Source of the DNA: Candidatus Poseidoniaceae archaeon | Lineage (GTDB): Archaea > Thermoplasmatota > Poseidoniia > Poseidoniales > Poseidoniaceae | Reading direction: 5' to 3' | Length of the DNA: 64,000 nucleotides | Assembly (NCBI GenBank): GCA_938075675.1 | Contig: CALJHE010000014.1 | Span: 1 to 64,000, forward strand | Shown: positions 8,739 through 17,416 of the stretch, in pieces | How the letters are laid out: the number at the start of each line of letters is the position of its first letter | Numbering within the stretch: position 1 is the stretch's first letter | The notes under the pieces: generated by a model | Told to the model about the DNA's origin: nothing | The model's input: the letters and a program-made list of their open reading frames with translations, nothing else | Databases searched by the model: none | Translations under genes and position numbers: made by a program

Positions 8739-9142
8739 TTTCCAGCGCAACACCAATCGGATAAATCTGTGAACTCTTCCACTGTCCATTCTTTGAGAGG
8801 TGGAACTTCTTCCCACCATTTCACTTTCGACACTTTGTCATCGTGCACATTCCACTCGGTACTTGCAGTCTCCTCAACGACCACATGGGCGACCCAGCCT
8901 TTTGGGTAATACGTTGTATTCCAACGCTGAATCTTTCCAGTAAGCCCTGTCTCTTCATACAATTCTCGCAACATTGCTTCATCGGGAGTCTCACCTGATT
9001 CAATGTGTCCTCCAGGAATTTCCCATCCTCTTTGTGGATGCTGAACGAACAAAGCCTTGCCACCTTTCCCAAGTTGAATATTCTGTTTGGAACGGGTGGT
9101 TACCCAAGCCAAAACAAACTTCGGAATTGTGGACTGCGACAT
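8735..9142 (-). CDS. Nudix hydrolase
   Basis: Small single-domain Nudix hydrolase of 135 residues. The complete Nudix box (G-x5-E-x7-RE-x2-EE-x-G) runs from GHIESGETPDEAM to LRELYEETGL, preceded by the usual PGG. The family hydrolyses nucleoside diphosphates linked to another moiety; the substrate (oxidised nucleotides, sugar nucleotides or others) cannot be told from this sequence. It ends with a Trp-rich region (WWEEVPPLKEW). It stands ahead of the TPR-like gene only in gene order: that gene lies upstream on the same strand, nine bases away, so the two are probably co-transcribed. Confidence 0.85.
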   Translation of the reverse strand: MSQSTIPKFVLAWVTTRSKQNIQLGKGGKALFVQHPQRGWEIPGGHIESGETPDEAMLRELYEETGLTGKIQRWNTTYYPKGWVAHVVVEETASTEWNVHDDKVSKVKWWEEVPPLKEWTVEEFTDLSDWCCAGN

Positions 9143-9151
9143 TTCAACACC

Positions 9152-10159
9152 TCAAAATGCATTCTTCGCCTTTTGAACCCACTCTTCTGCCCATTCTTCG
9201 CCTTGGGAGACGAGCCGCCGTGCGAGGAAAAATGCTTCAGAAGCATCCCCTGCCTCCATAAGTGATTGGAGACGTACCATGTCTTGGTTTTCTTTCACGG
9301 CTTCAACTTCCACTGTTTGTTCCATTTGAGGTGCTTCAGTGAGTGTTGAAATGCGCTTTGAGAGTTGCATCATTTGTTCGAGGAATTGTGATCGTTTTTC
9401 GATGCTTGGAGCAGTCCACGGTTTTTCTTCCTCTCCCATCATTTTATCGGTGATTCGCTGGAGGAATGAATCCCGTGGAGTTTGATGGGGCTGCAATTGT
9501 TGTACGTGATCATAGCATGACCATGCCTCATCCATCTCTGCGCGTCGCTCGTACAGCCGGCCGAGTTCCATCCACAACTCGTGGTTGTTTGGCCGATGGG
9601 CGAGAAGATGCCGTGCTAATTCGATAAAGAGTCCTTCACGGCCACCAGAGCGAATACGTTCAAGCCTTCTTGCATAGACAATATTCGCTCGTTGATCGCT
9701 GAAATCCAAACGTCTGCATCGTTCAGCGAAATCCTGTAGTTCGACTTCAATCGATTCAGACTCAGAATACATTTCCCACCAGGCATTTGGGTCCAATGGG
9801 TCTCGAGCAAATGCTGCTTCAAGTAATTCAAGGCCAACGAGTAAGAAATCCACATCTTTGAGTTGTTCGATTTGCTCTGGATCTCGTCCGAGGACGATGA
9901 AGACGTCTTCGAGAACAGCACTCAAGCCGTCACCGTCTTGATTGACAACTTTGATGTCAGCCAGACAACGCCAATTTCTCTCGTCGGTGAAATCATGGAG
10001 CAATGCTTGACGAGCATTTTGTTCCGCCCATTGCATGTTGTCTTCAAACCGCTCTGGATCTTTTGAAGCAAGGCGAGCAAATTTTTGAGCTTGTGTTCTG
10101 TACCGGTTACCAAGGTTACGTCGGGGGTGTTGCAAAAGGTCTGCACTTTCCCCTACCAT
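9152..10159 (-). CDS. TPR-like helical repeat protein, function unknown
   Basis: Soluble 335-residue helical protein. A clear TPR-like pair is visible around residues 200-235 (NNHELWMELGRLYERRAEMD followed by EAWSCYDHVQQLQP), which includes the W-LG-Y-A/P spacing of the motif. The C-terminal third is charged and may form a coiled coil (SQFLEQMMQLSKRISTL). No enzyme motif is seen. I chose ATG 10159 over the GTG at 10168. The gene lies between UbiD and the Nudix gene on the same strand; what it binds is unknown. Confidence 0.7.
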   Translation of the reverse strand: MVGESADLLQHPRRNLGNRYRTQAQKFARLASKDPERFEDNMQWAEQNARQALLHDFTDERNWRCLADIKVVNQDGDGLSAVLEDVFIVLGRDPEQIEQLKDVDFLLVGLELLEAAFARDPLDPNAWWEMYSESESIEVELQDFAERCRRLDFSDQRANIVYARRLERIRSGGREGLFIELARHLLAHRPNNHELWMELGRLYERRAEMDEAWSCYDHVQQLQPHQTPRDSFLQRITDKMMGEEEKPWTAPSIEKRSQFLEQMMQLSKRISTLTEAPQMEQTVEVEAVKENQDMVRLQSLMEAGDASEAFFLARRLVSQGEEWAEEWVQKAKNAF

Positions 10160-10204
10160 AGCGACCACTCAATGTCTTCGCTTTCAATATCTTCGATGTG
10201 ATGC

Positions 10205-11476
10205 TCACTGGACAGACTTGAATCCTTCATGGTCGACGCCCCATGGAAGCGTTGCGTCAAAGCCGACTTTGGCGGTTAAGCCGTCACTGTCACGCGAAGG
10301 GTCGAGTGAACTTCCCTTTTGGTTTGACAGAATGAGCGTATCTTTGTCAGGTTGCCACCGAGTAACCATTGCCCATTCGACGCGAACTGGATTTCCAATA
10401 TCGATGTCTTCATCAACAACTGTGACCATTTTCATGCTACGATGTCCTGCTAATGCAGCACGGATTGCATTCATTGAATCTTCAGGATTCTTCTTTCGGA
10501 TTTTGACAACTGCAGCCAGCCAACCACAACCACCTTCAGTCATATGGACATCGATGCATTCACAGACTTCGTTAACTGCAGATTTAATGGTCGGAGCTCG
10601 TGGAAGCCCCATCAATGTCTTGTGTTCTGCCTCGCCTGGAATTAACGCGTGGAATATCGGGTCGTCTCGGTGAACGACCCCGTCGATTTCAATCACAGGT
10701 TCTTGACGGACATCATCAACAGTCCCGGTGATGTCGACATACGGCCCTTCATCATCATCTTCAGCGGTGATACGTCCCCAGAGTACATATTCAGCGTCGG
10801 CTGGAGCCAAAACACCGTTCGGCATACGTGTTAATCGCAATGGTTTGCCATACAGTTTTTCGTGAAGTGCCGCTGCTATGGTGAGTTCATCGATGTTATC
10901 GTCGAATGACATGGCAGCCGCTAAGAGTACGACCGGGTCTGGTGCGTTGACGATTGCAATGTCCACTTCTCGACCTTCCTTGCGAGCATTCATGGTAAGC
11001 GTTCGCAAGTGGCGTGGAACCAAACGGACAACGAGGTGATTTTCATCTCGAACGAATTGGCGGTGGAACGACATGTTTCGGATGCCCGCGTCTTGGGCGA
11101 TAATGACGCTTGCAGATGAATAACGTCCACGGTCTTGAGGCCAATGGTGCGGGATTGGAAGTTTTGTAATGTCGACAACTTCCTGCAAGTTCTCAAAACA
11201 TTCAGCATCAGACGCATCGACAATAACGGGTTCACTTGGATTGTTCATTGCCCACCCGAGTGTGTCAATGTACTCTTCAGGAGTGATTCCGATTGATTCG
11301 CACAATCGGTCACGTGTGAGGATATTGACGGCAGCACGCTGGCCTGGAGTTTCAGGAATGTTGGTGAACAAGGTGAGATCGTGATTACTTGCACGTGAGT
11401 GCTCCCACATGCCGTGGATGAGGCTGGTTGGGGCAGGTTCTTCTTTGGCTGCGCCAAGGTGGTCACGGAAGGCCAT
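10205..11476 (-). CDS. UbiD family decarboxylase, probable anhydromevalonate phosphate decarboxylase
   Basis: UbiD-type prenylated-FMN decarboxylase of 423 residues. The catalytic-region motif VVDEDIDIGNPVRVEWAM near the C-terminus is characteristic, as are RNMSFHR and PHHWPQDRGRY. In archaea with the modified mevalonate pathway a UbiD homologue decarboxylates trans-anhydromevalonate 5-phosphate to isopentenyl phosphate, the substrate of isopentenyl phosphate kinase, which is encoded 6 kb away (17417-18241). That role is inferred from family and context; aromatic acid decarboxylases belong to the same family. No UbiX prenyltransferase is in the window. I chose ATG 11476 (MAFRDHL) because UbiD proteins start just before this helix; the longer frame to 11545 has no family similarity. 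Confidence 0.85.
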   Translation of the reverse strand: MAFRDHLGAAKEEPAPTSLIHGMWEHSRASNHDLTLFTNIPETPGQRAAVNILTRDRLCESIGITPEEYIDTLGWAMNNPSEPVIVDASDAECFENLQEVVDITKLPIPHHWPQDRGRYSSASVIIAQDAGIRNMSFHRQFVRDENHLVVRLVPRHLRTLTMNARKEGREVDIAIVNAPDPVVLLAAAMSFDDNIDELTIAAALHEKLYGKPLRLTRMPNGVLAPADAEYVLWGRITAEDDDEGPYVDITGTVDDVRQEPVIEIDGVVHRDDPIFHALIPGEAEHKTLMGLPRAPTIKSAVNEVCECIDVHMTEGGCGWLAAVVKIRKKNPEDSMNAIRAALAGHRSMKMVTVVDEDIDIGNPVRVEWAMVTRWQPDKDTLILSNQKGSSLDPSRDSDGLTAKVGFDATLPWGVDHEGFKSVQ

Positions 11477-11627
11477 GGTTCGTCCACTTAGGCACATCGT
11501 TTGAACCTTGTTTAAGGCATGGGCTGCAATACTGCCGAAAATCAAACATTTTGTCGAATCTATGAGCCATATATTGTCAATCCTTCTTTACGAGCATCCA
11601 TACATTCACATGGGCTTTGAGGGTCGC

Positions 11628-11637
11628 TATTAAATAG
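11628..11637 (+). promoter_or_regulatory. Candidate TATA-box for the rps12-rps7 transcript
   Basis: The AT-rich run TATTAAATAG stands out in the 201-base divergent region between ubiD and rps12 and lies about 40 bases before the rps12 start, a normal distance for an archaeal TATA element. No BRE was firmly recognised. The assignment is by position and composition only. Confidence 0.3.
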
Positions 11638-11677
11638 GGGATTCAAGTCGGCAAAGTGCTTCAATGCGGTGATTATG

Positions 11678-12106
11678 ATGGGTAGAGGACTCTTCGCAGG
11701 TGCTAAAATGGCAAAGGACCGACAAAAGTTCCGCTGGTCGGACCGTCGATACAAGAAGCGTATGCTCAAGTCGCGAGCCAAGCACGACCCGCTTGCTGGG
11801 TCCACCCAAGCCAAAGGTATCGTCATTGAAAAGGTCGGTATCGAAGCGAAACAACCGAACTCCGGAATTCGCAAGGCAGTCAAAATTTCCCTCATTAAGA
11901 ACGGTAACAAACTCACGGCTTTCGCTCCTGGCGACGGCGCAATCAACTTTATCGATGAACACGATGAAGTGATGGTCGAAGGTATTGGTGGACGCATGGG
12001 TCGTTCATACGGAGATATTCCTGGTGTCCGGTACAAGGTCATCCAAGTCAACGGTGTTTCACTCGATGAAATGGTCCGTGGACGAAAGGAGAAGCCAATC
12101 CGCTGA
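11678..12106 (+). CDS. rps12: Small subunit ribosomal protein S12 (uS12)
   Basis: Universal decoding-centre ribosomal protein, here of the archaeal/eukaryotic S23e type (142 residues). Visible marks are the N-terminal [19 protein letters not shown], the decoding loop with [15 protein letters not shown] (the PNS segment), and a basic C-terminus. I chose ATG 11678, six bases after GGTG; ATG 11675 and GTG 11669 are alternatives. It heads the conserved str-like cluster rps12-rps7-EF-2. The stop is 11 bases before the rps7 start. Confidence 0.95.
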   Translation: MGRGLFAGAKMAKDRQKFRWSDRRYKKRMLKSRAKHDPLAGSTQAKGIVIEKVGIEAKQPNSGIRKAVKISLIKNGNKLTAFAPGDGAINFIDEHDEVMVEGIGGRMGRSYGDIPGVRYKVIQVNGVSLDEMVRGRKEKPIR

Positions 12107-12116
12107 GGTGTTGATG

Positions 12117-12749
12117 ATGTCTGAATCTGAAGTTGTAATCGAAGAAGAAGAAGAAATCGTCGAAGATGTTCGCCCTATCGCAGGAATCGGGACACTCGTC
12201 TTTGGAAAGTGGGATGCATCTGCTATTACTTGTAAGGATCCTGGACTTTCGCCATACATTAATCTCACAACTGTTGGCGTACCTCACACTGGTGGACGTC
12301 ACGCAAACGCTTGGTTTGGTAAAGCAAAGTTGTCTGTTGTCGAGCGCTACATCAACAAACTCATGCGCACCGGTCCTTACACGGGTAAGAAGCAAGGTGC
12401 AATGAAGGCTTTCGAATCTGCATTGGATTCAATCGCAGCAAAGTCTGGAGACAACCCTCTCCAAGTCTTTGTAGATGCAATCTGCAACGGCGCTCCTATG
12501 GAAGAAATCACCCGAATTAAGTTTGGTGCTGTTTCACAACCTAAGGCAGTCGACTCTTCACCTTCTCGCCGACTTGACGTCGCCCTACGCAACCTTGCTA
12601 AGGGTGCTCAACAAGGCACTCACAAGTCGAAGCGAACCCTCACCAACTGTATCATCAACGAACTGTCGAAGGCAGCTGCTGGAGATGCAACTTCCTTTGC
12701 AGTTGCGAAGAAAGAAGAGTTGGAACGCATCGCAGCCTCTGCTCGATGA
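12117..12749 (+). CDS. rps7: Small subunit ribosomal protein S7 (uS7)
   Basis: Head protein of the 30S subunit, organising the 3' major domain of 16S rRNA. The family core is seen in RYINKLMRTGPYTGKKQGAM, SSPSRRLDVALRNLAKGA and the basic C-terminal half. A very acidic N-terminal extension (EEEEEIVED) precedes it, as in other euryarchaeal S7. The start ATG 12117 is six bases after GAGGTG; the adjacent ATG 12114 is the alternative. It is followed by 143 non-coding bases before EF-2, so EF-2 may also have its own promoter. Confidence 0.95.
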   Translation: MSESEVVIEEEEEIVEDVRPIAGIGTLVFGKWDASAITCKDPGLSPYINLTTVGVPHTGGRHANAWFGKAKLSVVERYINKLMRTGPYTGKKQGAMKAFESALDSIAAKSGDNPLQVFVDAICNGAPMEEITRIKFGAVSQPKAVDSSPSRRLDVALRNLAKGAQQGTHKSKRTLTNCIINELSKAAAGDATSFAVAKKEELERIAASAR

Positions 12750-12892
12750 AGTTGAGTTTTACTAGGCCTTGAAAACAGGCTTGAGAATGCGAATTTATTA
12801 CGACACAGTCTTTGCATTTCGTACCTCTGTTGCGAGTCACTTAAGAACCCCTTTCCGGTGGCCAAGATTGACGAGAAGTCATAGGTGATTTC

Positions 12893-15100
12893 ATGGGCCG
12901 AAAGGAAGACAACATTAACAAAGCAACAGAAGTTATGCACATTTTACCACAGATTCGAAATTTGTGTATTGCTGCACACATTGATCACGGTAAAACAACC
13001 CTCTCAGACAACCTCATAGCGGGCGCAGGTATGATGTCCAGCGACCTTGCAGGTGCTGCTCGTGTTCTCGATTTCGATGAACAAGAATCCGCTCGTGGTA
13101 TCACCATCAATGCAGCATCCGCATCAATGGTTCACGGCGTTGAAGGCACTGATTACCTCATCAATCTCATTGACACACCAGGTCACGTTGACTTTGGTGG
13201 TGACGTGACACGTGCTATGCGTGCTGTTGACGGATGTTTCATCCTTGCATGTGCAGTCGAAGGCCCAATGCCTCAAACTGAAACCGTCGTTCGCCAAGCA
13301 TTGAAAGAGAAGGTAAAGCCAGTTTTGTTCATTAACAAGGTCGACCGTCTCATCAATGAGTTGCAAGTAACTCCCGAAGACATGATGGCACGATTTACTG
13401 AGACCATCAAAAAGGTCAACCGCCTTATCAAGCAGTTTGCTCCAGAAGAATTCAAGAAGAGCTGGCAAGTTTCCGTTGCAGACGGAACAGTGGCTTTTGG
13501 TTCGGCTTACCACAACTGGGGAATCACCGTTCCTTACATGGCTAAATCCAAGATTTCTTTTACAGAGATTTTCGAATACTGTAACAATGAAGACCAAAAG
13601 ACACTTGCTCAAAAGGCTCCAGTTCATGAAGTTCTTCTTGACATGGCAGTTACGAAGTTGCCAGGACCTGTCGAGGCACAACCATACCGTATCCCGAACA
13701 TTTGGACCGGTGACCTTGACTCAACAATTGGTAAGGCAATGATTAGCTGTGACCCTGAAGCAGAACTGGCTATGATGATCACCAAGATTTGGATGGACCC
13801 TCACGCAGGCGAAGTTGCTGTTGGACGAATCTACTCCGGCGCAATTGCACAAGGTGAATCGGTCTATGCAATTGGTGCAGCCAAACCAGAACGTGTTCAG
13901 CAAGTCAGCATGATGGTCGGTGGCGACCGAATTACCGTCCCGAAGGTTGTTGCAGGAAACATTGCAGCCCTCACTGGTATTCGCTCCGCTGCGGCTGGTG
14001 TAACACTTTCACGAGACAAGGATTTCACTCCGTTCGAAGCCATTCGACACTACTCCGACCCTGTCGTTACCGTTGCAGTTGAACCAAAGAGCATGAAGGA
14101 CCTACCAAAGTTCATCGATGCGCTCCGTTCACTTGCAAAATCCGATGCATCTCTGCAAGTCACAACGAACCAAGAGACCGGTGAAGCACTGCTTGCTGGT
14201 ATGGGTGAGTTGCATTTGGAAATCACAGTCTACCGAATCGAAGAAGAACAGAACATCAAGGTCAGCGTCAGCCCGCCAATTGTTGTTTACCGTGAAGGTA
14301 TCCAAGGAAGCAACCGTGGAAATGCGTTTGAAGGTAAGTCTCCAAACCGTCACAACCGATTCTTCTTTGAAATCGAAGCACTGACTCCTGAAGTGGTTGC
14401 AGCACTGCGTGCTGGAGATTTAGGATCCGGTACAATCAGACCTAACGATGCAAAGGAAGTTGGCCGTAAGTTCGGTGAACTTGGAATGGACAAAGATTTG
14501 ATGCGCAAGATTTACGCAATCAACGGCTCAAACGTTCTTGTGAACGACACCAAGGGTATTCAAGGGCTTCACGAAACCCGTGAGCTTATCATCGAAGCAT
14601 TCAACGGCGTCTGTTCCAAAGGCCCAATTGCTGATGAACCAGTTCAGGGAATGTTTGTCCGTCTTGTTGACGCTAAACTTCACGAAGACGCTATCCACCG
14701 TGGTCCTGCACAAACAATTCCTGCGGTTCGAAACGGAATAAAGGGCGCAATGATGCGTGCTCGTACAGTTCTTTTGGAACCAATGCAAAAGGCGTTCGTC
14801 TCGGTTCCAAACGACTGGCTCGGTCAAGTAACTCGTGAAGTTACCAACCGTCGTGGTATCATTGAGGATATGCCATCCGAAGGTGAAGTTACCACCGTTG
14901 TCGGTGTTCTACCAATCGCTGAAACATTTGGATTTTCCAACGACATTCGCGCTGCATCACAAGGTCGAGCAGTTTGGAACACAGAAAACCTCGGCTTCGA
15001 GCAATTGCCTCCACAATTGTTTGACAAGGTCGTCGGTCAGATTCGAACACGTAAGGGGCTTAAGCCAGAACCTTATCCAGAATCCTACTATTCTGAGTGA
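12893..15100 (+). CDS. fusA: Translation elongation factor 2 (aEF-2)
   Basis: Ribosomal translocase GTPase, 735 residues, normal for archaeal EF-2. GTPase motifs are G1 AHIDHGKTT, G2/T in RGITIN, G3 DTPGHVDFGG and G4 NKVDR. Domain IV holds the diphthamide loop LHEDAIHRGPAQTIPA, with His602 as the expected modification site, matching the Dph6 gene at 1107-1772. Domain V ends in the usual RTRKGLKPEPYP tail. ATG 12893 follows AGGTGATTTC. The MOSC gene overlaps or abuts its 3' end; the EF-1A and S10 genes that often follow in archaea are absent here. Confidence 0.97.
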   Translation: MGRKEDNINKATEVMHILPQIRNLCIAAHIDHGKTTLSDNLIAGAGMMSSDLAGAARVLDFDEQESARGITINAASASMVHGVEGTDYLINLIDTPGHVDFGGDVTRAMRAVDGCFILACAVEGPMPQTETVVRQALKEKVKPVLFINKVDRLINELQVTPEDMMARFTETIKKVNRLIKQFAPEEFKKSWQVSVADGTVAFGSAYHNWGITVPYMAKSKISFTEIFEYCNNEDQKTLAQKAPVHEVLLDMAVTKLPGPVEAQPYRIPNIWTGDLDSTIGKAMISCDPEAELAMMITKIWMDPHAGEVAVGRIYSGAIAQGESVYAIGAAKPERVQQVSMMVGGDRITVPKVVAGNIAALTGIRSAAAGVTLSRDKDFTPFEAIRHYSDPVVTVAVEPKSMKDLPKFIDALRSLAKSDASLQVTTNQETGEALLAGMGELHLEITVYRIEEEQNIKVSVSPPIVVYREGIQGSNRGNAFEGKSPNRHNRFFFEIEALTPEVVAALRAGDLGSGTIRPNDAKEVGRKFGELGMDKDLMRKIYAINGSNVLVNDTKGIQGLHETRELIIEAFNGVCSKGPIADEPVQGMFVRLVDAKLHEDAIHRGPAQTIPAVRNGIKGAMMRARTVLLEPMQKAFVSVPNDWLGQVTREVTNRRGIIEDMPSEGEVTTVVGVLPIAETFGFSNDIRAASQGRAVWNTENLGFEQLPPQLFDKVVGQIRTRKGLKPEPYPESYYSE

Positions 15101-15105
15101 TCTGC

Positions 15106-15567
15106 ATGAACGGCTCGATTGCGGGCCTCTTTGCAGCACCTGAAGGTGGAGTCCCTAAGCCACTGGTTGAACAACTCGATGTTCGAGTCAACGGTTGTGT
15201 TGGCGATTATCAGAGAGATAAGAAGCATCATGGCGGTCCAAACCGCGCCGTCTGCCTGTTCAGTTCCGAAGTGATTTCACTTTTACAAGAGAACGGCCAT
15301 CCTATTTTCCCCGGTTCCGTTGGTGAAAATATTCTCGTTGAGGGGCTGCAATGGGAGCATGTAGGCATTGGCACAATATTCCAGTTTGATGATCTCACTT
15401 TGGAAGTCACATCTGATGCGCCACCTTGCAAGACGATTCAAGGTTCATTTACCAACGGTAGATTCAAGGACATTTCAGTGAAAACAGCACCTCACATGAC
15501 TCGATGGTATGCGAAAGTCATCAAGGAAGGCAACGTCAAAATTGGCGATGCAGTTGAAATCAACTGA
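15106..15567 (+). CDS. MOSC domain protein
   Basis: Single-domain MOSC protein (153 residues), the domain found at the C-terminus of molybdenum cofactor sulfurases and in bacterial YiiM/YuaD. The core motif KHHGGPNRAVCLFS and the conserved cysteine of PPCKTI are present. Stand-alone MOSC proteins are thought to handle sulfur or bind molybdenum cofactor and detoxify N-hydroxylated compounds; no substrate can be deduced. ATG 15106 begins the conserved strand (MNGSIAGLF); a GTG at 15097 overlapping the EF-2 stop is an alternative. The 3' end overlaps the convergent isoprenoid gene by eight bases. A molybdenum enzyme is encoded at 54965-57181. Confidence 0.85.
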   Translation: MNGSIAGLFAAPEGGVPKPLVEQLDVRVNGCVGDYQRDKKHHGGPNRAVCLFSSEVISLLQENGHPIFPGSVGENILVEGLQWEHVGIGTIFQFDDLTLEVTSDAPPCKTIQGSFTNGRFKDISVKTAPHMTRWYAKVIKEGNVKIGDAVEIN

Positions 15568-17317
15568 TTCGCTTTAATTGGAAGTCTGTTAATTCGCGCA
15601 GAGCCTTCATTGCAGGTCCCTGTGGAATGCGGTCCAAACAAGCATGAGCCTTAGCGTGGTAATCCACCGCTCGTTGCTTTGCATAGTCAATAGAACCGAG
15701 GTTACCCAGTGCCTTGAGAGCAGCCTCAATTGCTTGAGCGTCAGCAGCCTCTCCTTTTCCAAGTGCTGCAAGCAAGGTTTGCTTGTCTTCACTGTCGGGT
15801 TGCGCAAGGGCATGAATAACCATCAATGTCCTCTTACCTTGGGCTACATCAGAACCTGCTGGCTTTCCGAGGACATCGGAATCGGACAGCACATCAATCA
15901 AGTCATCCATGAGTTGGAAGCAGAGTCCAACAGCAAGACCCCATTCTGCCATACAATCGATCGTTTCTTGGTCAGCACCGGCCATTCGCGCACCGATTTC
16001 AGCACATGTGAGGAACATGACAGCAGTCTTTCCTTCAATCATCTCGATGTAGTCGTTTTCGGATACTGCGAGTTCATCTTCAAACTCAATATCCATCTGC
16101 TGACCTTCGCTAACGCGTCGAACCATCCAGGCAATTCTGTTGACCAATGGTGCCACATCGTTTGCCTGCAGCCCTTCAGCCTGTACTAATCGCTCGAATG
16201 CTATTGCAAGCATAGCATCACCGGCATTGATGGCGGTGGGAAGGTCGAATTCAATATGGACAGCATTTCTGCCTCTTCGAACTTCATCATCATCCATGAT
16301 ATCATCGTGAACCAGTGTGAAGTTGTGAACTGTTTCAATCGCTGCACCAACATCGAGCATTCCAGAGTGAGAGTCGCCAACTGCCTTTCCAACGAGCCAT
16401 GGTAGTGTTGCACGCAACCGCTTTCCACCTCCATGAATAAGATGGGTCATTGCAGCAGCTAATCGATCATGCCTTGAGGCCATCAAGCTGTTCATGATAC
16501 GTTGTTCGACCAACGGTTTGACTTCCAAAACAGAGATATTGAGTCCAGCACCCACTGCTTCAGGCAGCATGTGTGTTACATCGCCCATGTCGTGAATACG
16601 ATCGTCGCTTAATGCATTCAATGCGTCCGTATCACCAATTGCGTTCCACCAATCATCGTTCATGATTTGAGCAGCAATGCACCGGAACCACGGAGCAACC
16701 GAACCGTTGGAACGTTCCTCTTCAATGAGCATATCTTCCAACTCCTCTTGCGTGACCCACATGATTTCCGAGACTTCGTTTTCGTTGATGTTGAGGTCAA
16801 CGTCTTTTTGAGCAATCAAAATGTGGTCGATTTCTCTTTCTATCCATGTTTCATTCATTCGTGCTGAATAACGCATCTTTGTCATGAACGTAAAGTCATC
16901 CGTCGAAAATTGGCTTGGGTCGATTCCAAGTTCCTGTTCTAATTTGCGAACTGCAGCCATTTTTACACCGAGTGCCCCTTCTTCGACCAATTCTTCATCG
17001 CTGTGAAGTGGGTGTGAGCAACAGGAATTCGCCCATACCCCAGGAAATGTGACTTTGTCGTGTGCTCGGCGTTGGAGCAGCAACCTCTTTTGAGAATCAA
17101 AGAGCAGAACACTGAATGCACGGTGGTATGCTCCTGCGTCTCGGTGAGCCGAAATTTTTGACAGAGGCCCGAGGACTACATCCTTTTCATCGACTGCAAT
17201 AATTGCTTCCGACATGAGTATCGACTGCGTTGAATCAGCACCCAACGATTCGAGTAAACCCTTCTCAGAATCAGACAGTTCGATATTTGGGACGTCTGCT
17301 ATATCGTATCCGCTCAT
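15560..17317 (-). CDS. Fusion: type 1 isopentenyl-diphosphate isomerase + polyprenyl (GGPP) synthase
   Basis: One continuous frame of 585 residues joins two consecutive isoprenoid enzymes. Residues about 40-225 form a Nudix-type (type 1) IPP isomerase: HRAFSVLLFD, the catalytic-cysteine segment WANSCCSHP (Cys99/100) and the active-site glutamate region NETWIEREIDH. Residues about 265-585 form an all-alpha prenyl synthase with the first aspartate-rich motif HDDIMDDDEVRRG (Asp338 first) and the second LMDDLIDVL. A phenylalanine lies five residues before the first Asp, the position that limits chain length in archaeal GGPP synthases, so C20 product is likely. I chose ATG 17317, preceded by GGGGT; a TTG at 17386 would add 23 residues without similarity. 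Isopentenyl phosphate kinase lies 99 bases upstream. Confidence 0.9.
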   Translation of the reverse strand: MSGYDIADVPNIELSDSEKGLLESLGADSTQSILMSEAIIAVDEKDVVLGPLSKISAHRDAGAYHRAFSVLLFDSQKRLLLQRRAHDKVTFPGVWANSCCSHPLHSDEELVEEGALGVKMAAVRKLEQELGIDPSQFSTDDFTFMTKMRYSARMNETWIEREIDHILIAQKDVDLNINENEVSEIMWVTQEELEDMLIEEERSNGSVAPWFRCIAAQIMNDDWWNAIGDTDALNALSDDRIHDMGDVTHMLPEAVGAGLNISVLEVKPLVEQRIMNSLMASRHDRLAAAMTHLIHGGGKRLRATLPWLVGKAVGDSHSGMLDVGAAIETVHNFTLVHDDIMDDDEVRRGRNAVHIEFDLPTAINAGDAMLAIAFERLVQAEGLQANDVAPLVNRIAWMVRRVSEGQQMDIEFEDELAVSENDYIEMIEGKTAVMFLTCAEIGARMAGADQETIDCMAEWGLAVGLCFQLMDDLIDVLSDSDVLGKPAGSDVAQGKRTLMVIHALAQPDSEDKQTLLAALGKGEAADAQAIEAALKALGNLGSIDYAKQRAVDYHAKAHACLDRIPQGPAMKALRELTDFQLKRIS

Positions 17318-17416
17318 GTGAACCCCGATTTCGATGTATTCGCGGTCGCTACATGAAGAGTTCTGTAATGTCATTTGACGAAGCAACGGGTGAAAGTGAA
17401 AAAATTGAGGTGCAGT

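Noticed and set aside
13124-13681. 185-codon frame antisense to EF-2
   Set aside because: Cys/Asn-rich, no family similarity, lies entirely within a universally conserved gene.
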